Assembly (NCBI GenBank): GCA_017536695.1
Contig: JAFXGX010000070.1
Location: forward strand, 1-53,313
Source: Bacteroidaceae bacterium
GTDB lineage: Bacteria; Bacteroidota; Bacteroidia; Bacteroidales; Bacteroidaceae
Direction of reading: 5' to 3'
Length of the DNA stretch: 53,313 bases
Shown here piece after piece: positions 16,573 to 25,136 of this stretch. The notes under the pieces were generated by a model. It saw only the letters and a program-made list of their open reading frames with translations. It searched no databases and had not been told where the DNA came from. The position numbers and the translations under genes are program-made. Position 1 is the first letter of the stretch. Each line of letters starts with the position of its first letter.

Positions 16573-19074
16573 TTAGAACATGACCTTGATAGCCTTAGAA
16601 CTTGTTTTAACGATATATACCCCTGCAGACGGAACCGTTACAGCATCCTTTGCACCGCTGTAAACCTTTACCCCTCCCAAAGTATATACCTCTACGGTAG
16701 AACCTTCAACTTCAATTCCGTCAATGGAAGTCGGAGTCATCTGTACATCCATGTAATCGGAGAAAGCCGATGCTCCATAAGCATCCTTTGCCTGCACGCG
16801 GTAGCGGTACTTTGCACCCGCCTCAAGCTCTGTAAACTTATAAGTAAGCTCATTCGTAGAGACACTGGCCACACGCTCCGATGAGAAGGACAATGTTGCC
16901 GAGAGATTTATATTATAGACATTCACACGCTTCTTGCCCGAACTTGCAGAGGTTGTGAATTCTACATGGAATTCACCCTTCACTTCAGCCGCAAAAGTAT
17001 ATACCTCCATAGCGGCAGCCGGTTCAACATCCTTGCTTGCCAACGTTGCACCGGTTGCATCCTTCATAGAGACTGTCAGTTTCACTCCTGTATCAGTGCT
17101 ATTGTAAAGAGCCGCATAGAAAGACAATGAAACCTCTCCTGTCGCATTGAAAGTAGGTGTAGTCAGCGTACCGGCGTTCTTTGAAGAGCCTACTCTCAGC
17201 ACTCCTCCTTCACTGTATACGTATTTACCGGTCCAACCGCTTGTTGCCGTGCAGTCATCGATTGTCGCCGATACATCAGTATTTGTCTTTGTACAACCCA
17301 CAAAATCTTCGCTCAACAAAGTGGCGGCATCACCCGAACCATCGGCAGCCTCGGTCACCTTATAAAGTTCAACATTATACTCCTCCGCACCTTCAACAGC
17401 CTCCCAATTTGCAATAAAGGATGTCTCGGTAACATCAGTAGCCTGCGAAACAACGGGAGCCACAAAAGAGCCTCCCATAAAATTGAAGGAGATTATGCCA
17501 TCAGTATAATTGATGCCTCTGATAGGCTTATTCATATAACCACCGACATACACCTTCGCTGCAGGAACCGATGTATTAGTAAGTTCTGTATTACCGCTTG
17601 TACCGGGCCACACATCACCCTTGAGGCTGGCAACAAACTGCTGGGAAGAAACTTCGCCATACACATCCAGTTTGCCGTCGGCAGGAATAAGGGTGTACCG
17701 TGGGTGATTCTTTGTTGTATTTATTGTATTATTGTCCCACGCACTCTTGTTGTAATCAACATGAATCACAAGCATTCCGCTATTGAAAAGGTAAGTATCC
17801 CAAACCTCCTGTTTGCGGTTCTCGAGAATGTAGTATTCATTAGGATTGGCATCGTTGACCACCTTATACGCAGTACCGCCCTGAGTCAGAGGCTTCATTG
17901 AGTAGTCACCCTTCTTGTCAAGCACCACAAGGTCTCTCCAACCACAGAAATCACGCTGATAAGCACTGTAGCCCACCGGAACATAACCTTCGGCAGCATA
18001 ATTGCCCTGGTCCATTACATCCCAATAGTCCATGCCCCAGTTGCCGCTCTCATATGTTGTATCGTAAATATCGTGCAGGCCAAGACAGTGTGAGAATTCA
18101 TGGCAGATGAGGCCGATACCGGCAAGTACCTTGCCTATCTTCGATTCATACTCCTCACTGTACACAAGTTCGCCGCTGCATGCATAGGTATCGCATTTCA
18201 CGCCGTCGACAGTTATAGAGCCGGCCTGAGAAGAGAGAGTCCACTGGTGTGGCCATATGGTATTCTCCGAAGCACCATACGACTCGGAATATCCTGCATA
18301 TATGCAATAGATAAACTCAACCTCGCCATCACCGTTGTTGTCGCACTTTGAGAAGTCAAAAGTAGCATCGGCCTTCTGAATACCCTCCTTAACCGCATAG
18401 GATGCCTTTTTATCATCGCCGTTAGCATCGTTACCGCCATAGTAGGACATATCATTGTCAAGAGTAATGATATCTGTTACCATAAAGTTCGGGCGGAACT
18501 TGCCATCGGACTGCGCAATGAAATAGTCACGCGCACTGCCTACACACTCGGCAAAAGGATTATCCAATTTAAATTCTTGGGTATTGAGAAGATTGTTTAT
18601 ATCATCCTTGGTATATGTAAACTTGGTATCCTTGAACTGTACAAGGACAACTGCAATATTCACGTCACCTTCGGGTGTTATCTGCGAACCGGCTTTCTGT
18701 GCTGCAGCCCTGAATTTTGCCGAGCGCGCTTTATGAGCACTGTTCAATGAAACCATCATCCCTTCATAATCAATGGAAGCGACAAGGTTCTTCTCGAACA
18801 AGGTACGGTGTTCAGCGTCGTGCGCCAGACATTCTGTAGACACGAACTGACCTTCAGGAGTGAAAGTGGCATACGAAAAATCACCATTGGCCTCTCTTAT
18901 AAGTGGTTTGCCGTCAATGGTCGAATAATAGTGCAACGACTCATCACCGGAAAGCATTACAGTAAGCTCTGTACCGTCAGACTGCTTGACCTTCTTGGAA
19001 ACTCTTCGCGCAGGAGCTGCGTATGTAACAGCAGCAATCAACAACAGCAAAAGCAAAAATGTGTATTTTTTCAT
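16573..19074 (-). CDS. Secreted M6-family metalloprotease with C-terminal sorting tail
   Basis: An 833-aa exported zinc metalloprotease resembling immune inhibitor A/M6 peptidases. The ATG at 19072-19074 starts a signal peptide (MKKYTFLLLLLLIAAVTYAAP). A propeptide follows, then the catalytic domain with the metzincin-like zinc site HEFSHCLGLHD (from residue 325), preceded by a calcium-loop-like CDNNGDGEVE. The C-terminal third contains fibronectin-III-like strands, an inserted carbohydrate-binding-like jelly roll (SEDFVGC...GWTGKYVYSEGG) and a final segment VYTLGGVKVYSG...GVYIVKTSSKAIKV. That last segment resembles type IX secretion sorting domains. Likely role: digestion of extracellular protein, in gut or host setting. 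Confidence 0.85.
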   Translation of the reverse strand: MKKYTFLLLLLLIAAVTYAAPARRVSKKVKQSDGTELTVMLSGDESLHYYSTIDGKPLIREANGDFSYATFTPEGQFVSTECLAHDAEHRTLFEKNLVASIDYEGMMVSLNSAHKARSAKFRAAAQKAGSQITPEGDVNIAVVLVQFKDTKFTYTKDDINNLLNTQEFKLDNPFAECVGSARDYFIAQSDGKFRPNFMVTDIITLDNDMSYYGGNDANGDDKKASYAVKEGIQKADATFDFSKCDNNGDGEVEFIYCIYAGYSESYGASENTIWPHQWTLSSQAGSITVDGVKCDTYACSGELVYSEEYESKIGKVLAGIGLICHEFSHCLGLHDIYDTTYESGNWGMDYWDVMDQGNYAAEGYVPVGYSAYQRDFCGWRDLVVLDKKGDYSMKPLTQGGTAYKVVNDANPNEYYILENRKQEVWDTYLFNSGMLVIHVDYNKSAWDNNTINTTKNHPRYTLIPADGKLDVYGEVSSQQFVASLKGDVWPGTSGNTELTNTSVPAAKVYVGGYMNKPIRGINYTDGIISFNFMGGSFVAPVVSQATDVTETSFIANWEAVEGAEEYNVELYKVTEAADGSGDAATLLSEDFVGCTKTNTDVSATIDDCTATSGWTGKYVYSEGGVLRVGSSKNAGTLTTPTFNATGEVSLSFYAALYNSTDTGVKLTVSMKDATGATLASKDVEPAAAMEVYTFAAEVKGEFHVEFTTSASSGKKRVNVYNINLSATLSFSSERVASVSTNELTYKFTELEAGAKYRYRVQAKDAYGASAFSDYMDVQMTPTSIDGIEVEGSTVEVYTLGGVKVYSGAKDAVTVPSAGVYIVKTSSKAIKVMF

Positions 19075-19206
19075 CACAATATTCAAGTAATAATTATATA
19101 ATTATATTATTAGTTGCAAAATTAATAATTATTACCGATTATTCCGACAAGAGACATTATTTTAACACGGCTTTGCCATAAATTTCCGTCAAATCACGCC
19201 ATATTT

Positions 19207-20112
19207 CTACCCGCCAGACTCACGTGGCCCCTCTACCACCCCGACAAGATATATACTTACACCAATCAACGCCAAGGAGAGAAGTATTATCGGCTGAAAA
19301 TGGTCCATTCCCAAAAGGAATGAGAAAAACGCAGCAACGAGCAGAGTGACATAGCCGTATAGTGCCACTACTGTACTTTTCAGGTATTTAAGTCCGATGG
19401 GAATGAGAAAGTAGGTTATGACAGTGGGAAAAATCAGGACAAACATGAGTACCGACAAAGGAAGAAGTTCAAGCTTGCCCTCGAAAAGCGGAGCGCTGAA
19501 TCCCGTAAAGAGAGTAACTGCAAGAGCCACAACAGCCCCTGAAGAGAATGTATAACGAAGAATGGTGATACTCGAAAAGCGCCCCACCATTCTTGCCGAG
19601 AGCACAAGATATATTGAATAGATAATTGAAGCAAATATAGCCAATATATTACCTAACAAAGGATTACTCGCATGGCTCTTTTCCGGTTCGGAAAGTATGC
19701 AGAGCAACGCTCCGACAAACCCCACCACAAGGCCGAGCAACTTCCGGGAGTCAACACTTTCGCGATAGACCACAGCCGAGACAACAACCACCCAAAGAGG
19801 CTGCATTGCATTGAAGATTGCAAAATTGACTGGAGTCGTGTAACTTATACTGAGCGCATATAGCGACATATAACCGAAAATACCGCAGGAACCAAGCGCA
19901 ACAAGCTTAAGCGCATCCCTCCATTGTACGGTTTCGGGCTTCGAGAATATCGAAATGACCCAGAAAACGACAGCGCCGAATGTAAGACGCAACGAGACGC
20001 AGCTTAATGGAGCTATCCATAGCGGCAACAGATAACCGAGCGCATTGACATTAAGTCCGCTCAAGGTGCGGGCAGCAAGCAAGGAGAAGGAACCTTTAGC
20101 AAAACCATTCAT
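19207..20112 (-). CDS. EamA/DMT-superfamily transporter
   Basis: A 301-aa integral membrane protein with about ten hydrophobic helices in two EamA repeats, for example VVFWVISIFSK, AIFNAMQPLWVVVVSAVVYRE, and in the second half VALYGYVTLLVAAFFSFLLG. Drug/metabolite transporters of this type export or exchange amino acids or other small solutes. The ATG at 20110-20112 gives a 4-nt overlap with the MFS gene's stop, so translation is probably coupled; the longer frame is rejected. The substrate is unknown. Confidence 0.85.
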   Translation of the reverse strand: MNGFAKGSFSLLAARTLSGLNVNALGYLLPLWIAPLSCVSLRLTFGAVVFWVISIFSKPETVQWRDALKLVALGSCGIFGYMSLYALSISYTTPVNFAIFNAMQPLWVVVVSAVVYRESVDSRKLLGLVVGFVGALLCILSEPEKSHASNPLLGNILAIFASIIYSIYLVLSARMVGRFSSITILRYTFSSGAVVALAVTLFTGFSAPLFEGKLELLPLSVLMFVLIFPTVITYFLIPIGLKYLKSTVVALYGYVTLLVAAFFSFLLGMDHFQPIILLSLALIGVSIYLVGVVEGPRESGG

Positions 20113-21305
20113 AACGATACTCTTCTTTTCTTTATAAATACAAGCCACAACATGAAGATGAGCGCGGCAAGAGCAACAACGGCATTAATCAGGAACGGCG
20201 AGCTGACGCTCTTTAGCCCTGTTACATCCTGCAAGAACTCAAGGAGAAACGGTGCTACCACTATCGCAACATAATTCATGACCATGACAAGGGCAAGGGC
20301 ATATGTAACACTTTTTCCCGTAGCCAATCGTGAAACCACATCATAGATATACGGTTGGGCAATGCCGTACCCCACTCCCATGGCAGCACATCCAATGACA
20401 ATGAAAAAGAGCGAGCCATTGAGCCATATATCTGCAAGCCCCAATGCTATCAAAAGCATCGAAAACACCCACACCCACCCCTTCAATATTGCAAGAATGC
20501 GGTTGAGGAAAAGCCCAGGCAGCATCATAGCAAGGAAGAAGAGCGAAGTGACAATTCCCGACACTCCGCTGTCATGTCCCAACGAACCCAGGAGAAAAGG
20601 GAGATTTATGCTGACAGCCATTACAAGGTACGTTATAAGCAGATAATATAGCATATATTTCGACAAGGCGCCATAATTTATTGCATTATCCTCCACCTGA
20701 GTATTCTCATCGACAGAACTCCTCAAAGTACTCTCGCCACGCCGTATTGCAGGTACAAGGATGATTGAGAAGAACGGCAGAAGATATACCAGGAACGGCA
20801 GACGCCACTGGATGTCGGCAAGCCAACCTGTCAACGCTGTGGCAACAACCAGCGAGATGTTCGTTATTGCCGACACATAGCCATACTGCCTCGTACGCTC
20901 CTCGCCTTCAAAGAACCTTGAGACAAGCGATGTCGAAAGAGGAACAATTATTCCGGCACATATACCAAGCAGTCCGCTTACCACAATAAGTTGAGTCATA
21001 CCAGTACAGAGGAAGTATAATGCACCACTCAAAAGAAACAGTGATAAACCAATGTACAGCAACTTAATATGCCCCACCCTCGAGCTCATATAACCGGCCA
21101 GTAAGACAAACGGTATTATAAGCAACGAGGGCAATGTTGTAAGCATCTGAATGTCAAGTTCCGTCGCTGACGGAAAGACGGTAAGCAACTTCTCCGATAT
21201 CGGAGAGACAGCCAGCCCAGGCAAGGATGTCAGTGCCGACACCGACCATATGCCCACAAGAGCCGGCAGGCCAATATACCCTCTTCCTGTATAAATCCTT
21301 TTCAT
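20109..21305 (-). CDS. MFS transporter
   Basis: A 398-aa major facilitator protein with about 12 membrane segments. The start MKRIYTGRGYIGLPALVG at 21303-21305 places a short cytoplasmic N-terminus before helix 1. The loop 2-3 signature appears as GYMSSRVGHIKLL, and the helix 4-5 region as GICAGIIVPLSTSLVSRFF. A central cytoplasmic loop (RRGESTLRSSVDENTQ) divides the two halves. It overlaps the DMT gene by 4 nt, so a two-transporter operon is likely. It is divergent from gad with a 141-nt gap. Substrate is unknown; CynX/NimT-like or drug efflux roles are possible. Confidence 0.85.
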   Translation of the reverse strand: MKRIYTGRGYIGLPALVGIWSVSALTSLPGLAVSPISEKLLTVFPSATELDIQMLTTLPSLLIIPFVLLAGYMSSRVGHIKLLYIGLSLFLLSGALYFLCTGMTQLIVVSGLLGICAGIIVPLSTSLVSRFFEGEERTRQYGYVSAITNISLVVATALTGWLADIQWRLPFLVYLLPFFSIILVPAIRRGESTLRSSVDENTQVEDNAINYGALSKYMLYYLLITYLVMAVSINLPFLLGSLGHDSGVSGIVTSLFFLAMMLPGLFLNRILAILKGWVWVFSMLLIALGLADIWLNGSLFFIVIGCAAMGVGYGIAQPYIYDVVSRLATGKSVTYALALVMVMNYVAIVVAPFLLEFLQDVTGLKSVSSPFLINAVVALAALIFMLWLVFIKKRRVSL

Positions 21306-21446
21306 AACTACATTTTTTATAGAGCAACAACCGGGCCAGGCATAATGTTGCGATGTCATAAAAAATACAAAAGCCCGAACCAGGTCATTCCCCACAATGT
21401 TTCATCTTCACATTAACCATTTTACAAATCTTTAAAACCAAAAGAA

Positions 21447-22868
21447 ATGAGACAAGAAAGTTGTATGACAAACGACACCACATCGGTGTTCGGTTCAGAA
21501 GAGATGTTAAAGAGCTCGCCCGTAGACAAGATTCCACAGCACCCAACCAGAGCCGAGATTGCTTACCGCATGGTAAAGGATGAGACATTCGCACAGACTC
21601 AGCCACGCCTGAACCTGGCTACATTCGTTACTACATATATGGACCCGTACGCCACCAAGCTGATGAATGATGCCATTGCAATGAACTACATCGATGAGAC
21701 TGAGTATCCTCGTGTAGCAGTAATGTGCGCAAAGTGCATCAACATCATCGCGAACCTCTGGAACAGCCCCGAGCAGGCAAAATGGAAAGCCGGAGCGCTG
21801 GGAATAGGATCAAGCGAAGCATGTATGCTTGGTGGCGTGGCAGCCTGGCAACGTTGGAAAAAGCGTCGAATTGCCGAAGGGAAACCATATGACAAGCCCA
21901 ACTTTGTCATCTCATCGGCCTATCAGGTTGTCTGGGAAAAATTCTCCCAGCTATGGCAGATTGAGATGCGCACCGTTCCCCTTACAGCAGAAAAGCTCAC
22001 GCTGTGTCCTAAGGAAGCTGTCGCTATGTGCGATGAGAACACCATCTGCGTAGTCCCCATCATGGGTGTCACATGGACAGGCCTTAACGATGATGTCAAG
22101 GCACTCAACGACGCATTGGATGAATACAACAAGAAGACCGGTTACGACATCCCAATCCATGTCGATGCAGCGTCAGGCGGCTTCATCATGCCGTTCCTGC
22201 AGCCCGAGGTTGAATGGGATTTCCGTCTGAAATGGGTTCTTTCGATAAGCACCAGCGGACACAAGTATGGTCTCGTATATCCGGGATTAGGCTGGGTTGT
22301 CTGGAAAGACAAGAAATTCCTTCCTGACAGTATGTCGTTCAGCGTGAACTACCTTGGTGCCGAGGTAACACAGGTTGGATTGAACTTCTCGCGTCCGGCT
22401 GCACAGATTCTCGGACAGTACTACCAGTTCATACGCTTGGGATTCGAAGGATACAAAGCGATACAGCATAACTCAATGGAGGTTGCCAAGTACCTACACG
22501 GCGAGATTGGCAAAATGAAACCTTTCAGGAACTACAGTTCAGAGGTGACCAACCCACTATTTATCTGGGAGATGAAGAAAGAATATTCAAAACAGTGTAA
22601 ATGGACACTTTATGACCTTCAGGACAAACTCAAGCAGAATGGCTGGATGGTGCCCGCATACACCCTCCCCGCAACACTTGAGGAGACAATTGTCATGCGA
22701 ATTGTAGTACGTCAGGGATTCAGCCGCGACATGGCCGACCAGTTACTGGGAGACATAAAGGAAGCCGTCGAAGAACTCGACAAGCTCCAATACCCGACAC
22801 CGTCAAGGCTCAGCATCGACAGCAATGTCAAGGTCAAGGGTACAGTGTATACACACACCGGAAAGTAA
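21447..22868 (+). CDS. gad: Glutamate decarboxylase
   Basis: A 473-aa PLP enzyme that converts glutamate to GABA and consumes a proton, giving acid resistance and GABA release. Landmarks are RAEIAYRMVKDETFAQTQPR, the TTYMDPYA segment, IGSSEACMLGG, HVDAASGGFIMPF and the Schiff-base Lys273 in SISTSGHKYGLVYPG. The C-terminus ends VKGTVYTHTGK, similar to E. coli GadB's pH-responsive tail. The first ATG (21447) is used; an in-frame ATG six codons later is possible. No GadC antiporter or glutaminase gene is adjacent, unlike some Bacteroides loci; the divergent MFS/DMT pair is the nearest transport function. Confidence 0.93.
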   Translation: MRQESCMTNDTTSVFGSEEMLKSSPVDKIPQHPTRAEIAYRMVKDETFAQTQPRLNLATFVTTYMDPYATKLMNDAIAMNYIDETEYPRVAVMCAKCINIIANLWNSPEQAKWKAGALGIGSSEACMLGGVAAWQRWKKRRIAEGKPYDKPNFVISSAYQVVWEKFSQLWQIEMRTVPLTAEKLTLCPKEAVAMCDENTICVVPIMGVTWTGLNDDVKALNDALDEYNKKTGYDIPIHVDAASGGFIMPFLQPEVEWDFRLKWVLSISTSGHKYGLVYPGLGWVVWKDKKFLPDSMSFSVNYLGAEVTQVGLNFSRPAAQILGQYYQFIRLGFEGYKAIQHNSMEVAKYLHGEIGKMKPFRNYSSEVTNPLFIWEMKKEYSKQCKWTLYDLQDKLKQNGWMVPAYTLPATLEETIVMRIVVRQGFSRDMADQLLGDIKEAVEELDKLQYPTPSRLSIDSNVKVKGTVYTHTGK

Positions 22869-22878
22869 CCTGTCAATC

Positions 22879-23063
22879 ATATCTGCAGCAGCCCGGCCAT
22901 GCATACAATGAGTCACATCAAGCACATCCAAGAGCATGTGCAAGAGTTACACTGAATGCACCTTCGGGAAGCAAAGGACATTTGACAGCCACATGCAGGA
23001 GTATACGCCCTACCACAGCCGGTCAAAGCCCAAGGAAGGCTAAAACCGTGGCTGCTGCAGATA
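22879..23063. ncRNA. 185-nt segment enclosed by 15-bp inverted repeats, possible structured RNA
   Basis: ATATCTGCAGCAGCC (22879-22893) is the exact reverse complement of GGCTGCTGCAGATAT (23049-23063). Inside, GCATGTG pairs with CACATGC, and a TTCG tetraloop closes TGCaCC...GGaaGCA, so the whole folds as a rod. It starts 10 nt after the gad stop. The length and rod shape recall 6S RNA, but I cannot confirm conserved 6S features. It may be part of the gad 3' UTR. Confidence 0.4.
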
Positions 23064-23116
23064 TAACCAACAAACAATTACTGCACTATAATGATTTTCA
23101 CTACTAGTACGGCGTG

Positions 23117-23164
23117 AACGGTGGGATTGCAGACGCACTTCCCGGCACCTGCAACCCCGCCGTT
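23117..23164. other. 48-nt hairpin in the gad-rpoD gap
   Basis: AACGG, GGG and TTGCAG segments pair in order with CTGCAA, CCC and CCGTT. It could be a second terminator for gad transcription or part of a small RNA; there is no long T-run on either side. Confidence 0.4.
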
Positions 23165-23201
23165 ATTTCGCCGCCAAGATACTCATATACTACAAAAGCA
23201 A

Positions 23202-23232
23202 CGGGCTACGCTTTTTCAAGCATAGCCCGTAA
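23202..23232 (-). terminator. Terminator of rpoD
   Basis: ACGGGCTA and TAGCCCGT form the base of a hairpin extended by GC/GC. On the minus strand it is followed by TTGCTTTTG. Confidence 0.7.
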
Positions 23233-23266
23233 TATCATTCTTTGAACTGTAGTTCCCGCAGTTCTT

Positions 23267-24127
23267 TTATCCCAAATAGGACTTAAGCAATTTGCTTCTC
23301 TGATTCTGTTTCAAACGGCGAATAGCCTTCTCTTTAATCTGACGCACACGTTCGCGTGTAAGACCGAAGCGGTCGCCAATCTCTTCAAGAGTCATCTCCT
23401 GCATGCCTATTCCGAAGAACATCTGGATTATCTCCTTTTCGCGGTCGGTAAGCGTAGATAGCGCGCGGTCAATTTCACGAGAAAGAGACTCGTTGACCAG
23501 CAGGTTGTCCGCCATTGGAGAATCATCGTTCACAAGCACGTCAAGCAGGCTGTTGTCCTCACCGTCGACAAATGGAGCATCTACAGAGATGTGTCTGCCT
23601 GAAACCTTCAACGAGTCGACCACCTTGTCTACCGGCAAGTCCAACTGGTCTGCAAGTTCTTCTGCTGAGGGACGACGCTCATTTTCTTGCTCAAATTTTG
23701 AGAATGCCTTGCTAATCTTGTTTAGTGAACCCACCTGGTTCAATGGAAGGCGTACGATTCTCGCTTGCTCTGCAAGAGCCTGAAGAATTGATTGTCTGAT
23801 CCACCACACAGCGTAGCTGATGAACTTGAAACCACGTGTCTCATCAAATTTTTCAGCTGCCTTGATAAGTCCAAGATTACCTTCATTAATCAAGTCGGGC
23901 AAACTAAGTCCCTGGTTCTGGTACTGTTTTGCAACTGAAACGACGAAACGCAGATTGGCTCTCGTTAATTTTTCCAACGCTCGACGGTCACCCTTTCTGA
24001 TTCGCTGTGCCAACTCTACCTCTTCTTCAACGGTAATGAGTTCTTCACGTCCAATCTCCTGGAGATACTTGTCTAACGATGCGCTTTCGCGGTTAGTGAT
24101 ACTTTTTGTAATTTTTAATTGCCTCAT
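23267..24127 (-). CDS. rpoD: Primary sigma-70-type factor of the Bacteroidetes type
   Basis: A 286-aa RNA polymerase sigma factor. Region 1.2 begins at once ([18 protein letters not shown]), and region 1.1 is absent, as is known for Bacteroidetes primary sigma factors. Region 2 is clear: [28 protein letters not shown], then [22 protein letters not shown], which contains the -10 recognition and melting residues. Region 3 and region 4 ([24 protein letters not shown]-type HTH) complete the protein. It should recognise the TTTG/TAnnTTTG promoters seen across this window. A promoter is predicted at 24155-24185. Confidence 0.95.
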   Translation of the reverse strand: MRQLKITKSITNRESASLDKYLQEIGREELITVEEEVELAQRIRKGDRRALEKLTRANLRFVVSVAKQYQNQGLSLPDLINEGNLGLIKAAEKFDETRGFKFISYAVWWIRQSILQALAEQARIVRLPLNQVGSLNKISKAFSKFEQENERRPSAEELADQLDLPVDKVVDSLKVSGRHISVDAPFVDGEDNSLLDVLVNDDSPMADNLLVNESLSREIDRALSTLTDREKEIIQMFFGIGMQEMTLEEIGDRFGLTRERVRQIKEKAIRRLKQNQRSKLLKSYLG

Positions 24128-24154
24128 TTTTCCTTAAGATACAATTTCAATTTG

Positions 24155-24185
24155 CAAAGATATACTTTTATAAATACAAATACAA
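24155..24185 (-). promoter_or_regulatory. Promoter for rpoD
   Basis: Minus-strand TTG (complement of 24183-24185), 20 nt, and TATCTTTG (complement of 24155-24162). Confidence 0.6.
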
Positions 24186-24329
24186 CAATTCCGTGTTAAA
24201 AGTTATTTATACGGGATTAAAAAAACAATTCGTCTCATTTAACCAATGTCTTCATCAATTACGCCCGACATAAAGCACCCTTTGATAAACAGAGGGATTT
24301 CAAAAGCCGTTCCTATCAAGAGTCCTAAA

Positions 24330-24443
24330 TAATAGGCGCCCGAAACTGCCAAACACCAACACCTTGATGAACAGGAAGCAGTTACTTTTGAGTGAAGGCA
24401 GGATAAAAAGCAGGAAAACACCCACACCCCGGCGCCTATTATA
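24330..24443. ncRNA. Segment closed by an 11-bp inverted repeat, possible RNA
   Basis: TAATAGGCGCC (24330-24340) is the exact complement of GGCGCCTATTA (24433-24443). Internal ACTGCC/GGCAG complementarity suggests a further stem. The gap 24128-24661 otherwise holds two promoters. A minus-strand 62-codon frame with a GTG start (24239-24427) overlaps it and is not supported. Confidence 0.35.
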
Positions 24444-24591
24444 AAATACTCTTTTAAGCCTCACACTCTAATAGAGTAATTAAATGCCATAATACCACAA
24501 AAGACAACGTTAATAAATGTTAACAACTAACAAGACTGCATTTTGGGGAGCGACAATATCGGAATACAGCAACGCTATTTTGTGCAAATTG

Positions 24592-24621
24592 TTTGAAGAG
24601 AGAATATTTTTACTAAATTTG
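24592..24621 (+). promoter_or_regulatory. Promoter for the RyR-domain operon
   Basis: TTTG at 24592-24595, 18 nt, TAAATTTG at 24614-24621. Predicted start near 24628, leaving a leader of about 35 nt. Confidence 0.7.
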
Positions 24622-24661
24622 CAGATACAGAAAAAACACAAACAACATAAAGCATATTACC

Positions 24662-25114
24662 ATGACTTACACACCAAGACCTATTGACCTGTCCGATGTT
24701 GAGTTGGAGAAGGATTTGAATGAATTACGTGAAGCGATAGCCGAGAATGCGCATGAAATCTGGGCTTCCAAAAGAATAGCCGAAGGCTGGAGCTTTGGTC
24801 CATGCAGGGATGACAAGAAGAAAGAGACTCCCGATCTGGTCGAATACTCCAGACTATCAGAGGGAGAGAAAGAGTATGACCGCCAAATGGCTATGGAAAC
24901 CCTGAAACTCATAAAGAAATTGGGATTCGACCTTATCAAGAGGGAAGAGACCCCGCTGTACAAGTCTCTGCTTGCCCGTATACGCAATGCAAATCAGACC
25001 CTTTATTGCCCGCACTGCCCGAAGGATGTAAAGACCCCAATATACTACAAACAGAAATTCTGCGATAAGTGCGGACATCTTATCGAGATAGATTGGTCAC
25101 TTTATAAACAATAA
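24662..25114 (+). CDS. RyR-domain protein with C-terminal zinc ribbon
   Basis: A 150-aa protein. Residues about 3-92 match the ryanodine-receptor repeat (RyR domain): YTPRPIDLSDVEL, AENAHEIWASKRIAEGW, SFGPCRDD, then LSEGEKEYDRQMAMETLK. Residues 116-137 (CPHC...CDKC) form a zinc-ribbon-like Cys4 site. No signal peptide or membrane segment is present, so it should be cytoplasmic. It sits 22 nt upstream of a PrsW protease that carries a second RyR domain, and the two domains are clearly paralogous. RyR domains are known outside eukaryotic calcium channels as stand-alone or fused bacterial modules, thought to bind a ligand or protein. Function here is inferred to be sensory or regulatory. Confidence 0.85.
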   Translation: MTYTPRPIDLSDVELEKDLNELREAIAENAHEIWASKRIAEGWSFGPCRDDKKKETPDLVEYSRLSEGEKEYDRQMAMETLKLIKKLGFDLIKREETPLYKSLLARIRNANQTLYCPHCPKDVKTPIYYKQKFCDKCGHLIEIDWSLYKQ

Positions 25115-25136
25115 ACCATTATAATAAGGAGGAATC

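Noticed and set aside
24239-24427. 62-aa minus-strand frame near rpoD
   Set aside because: GTG start, overlaps the inverted repeat and has no clear domain, although its C-terminal half is hydrophobic.
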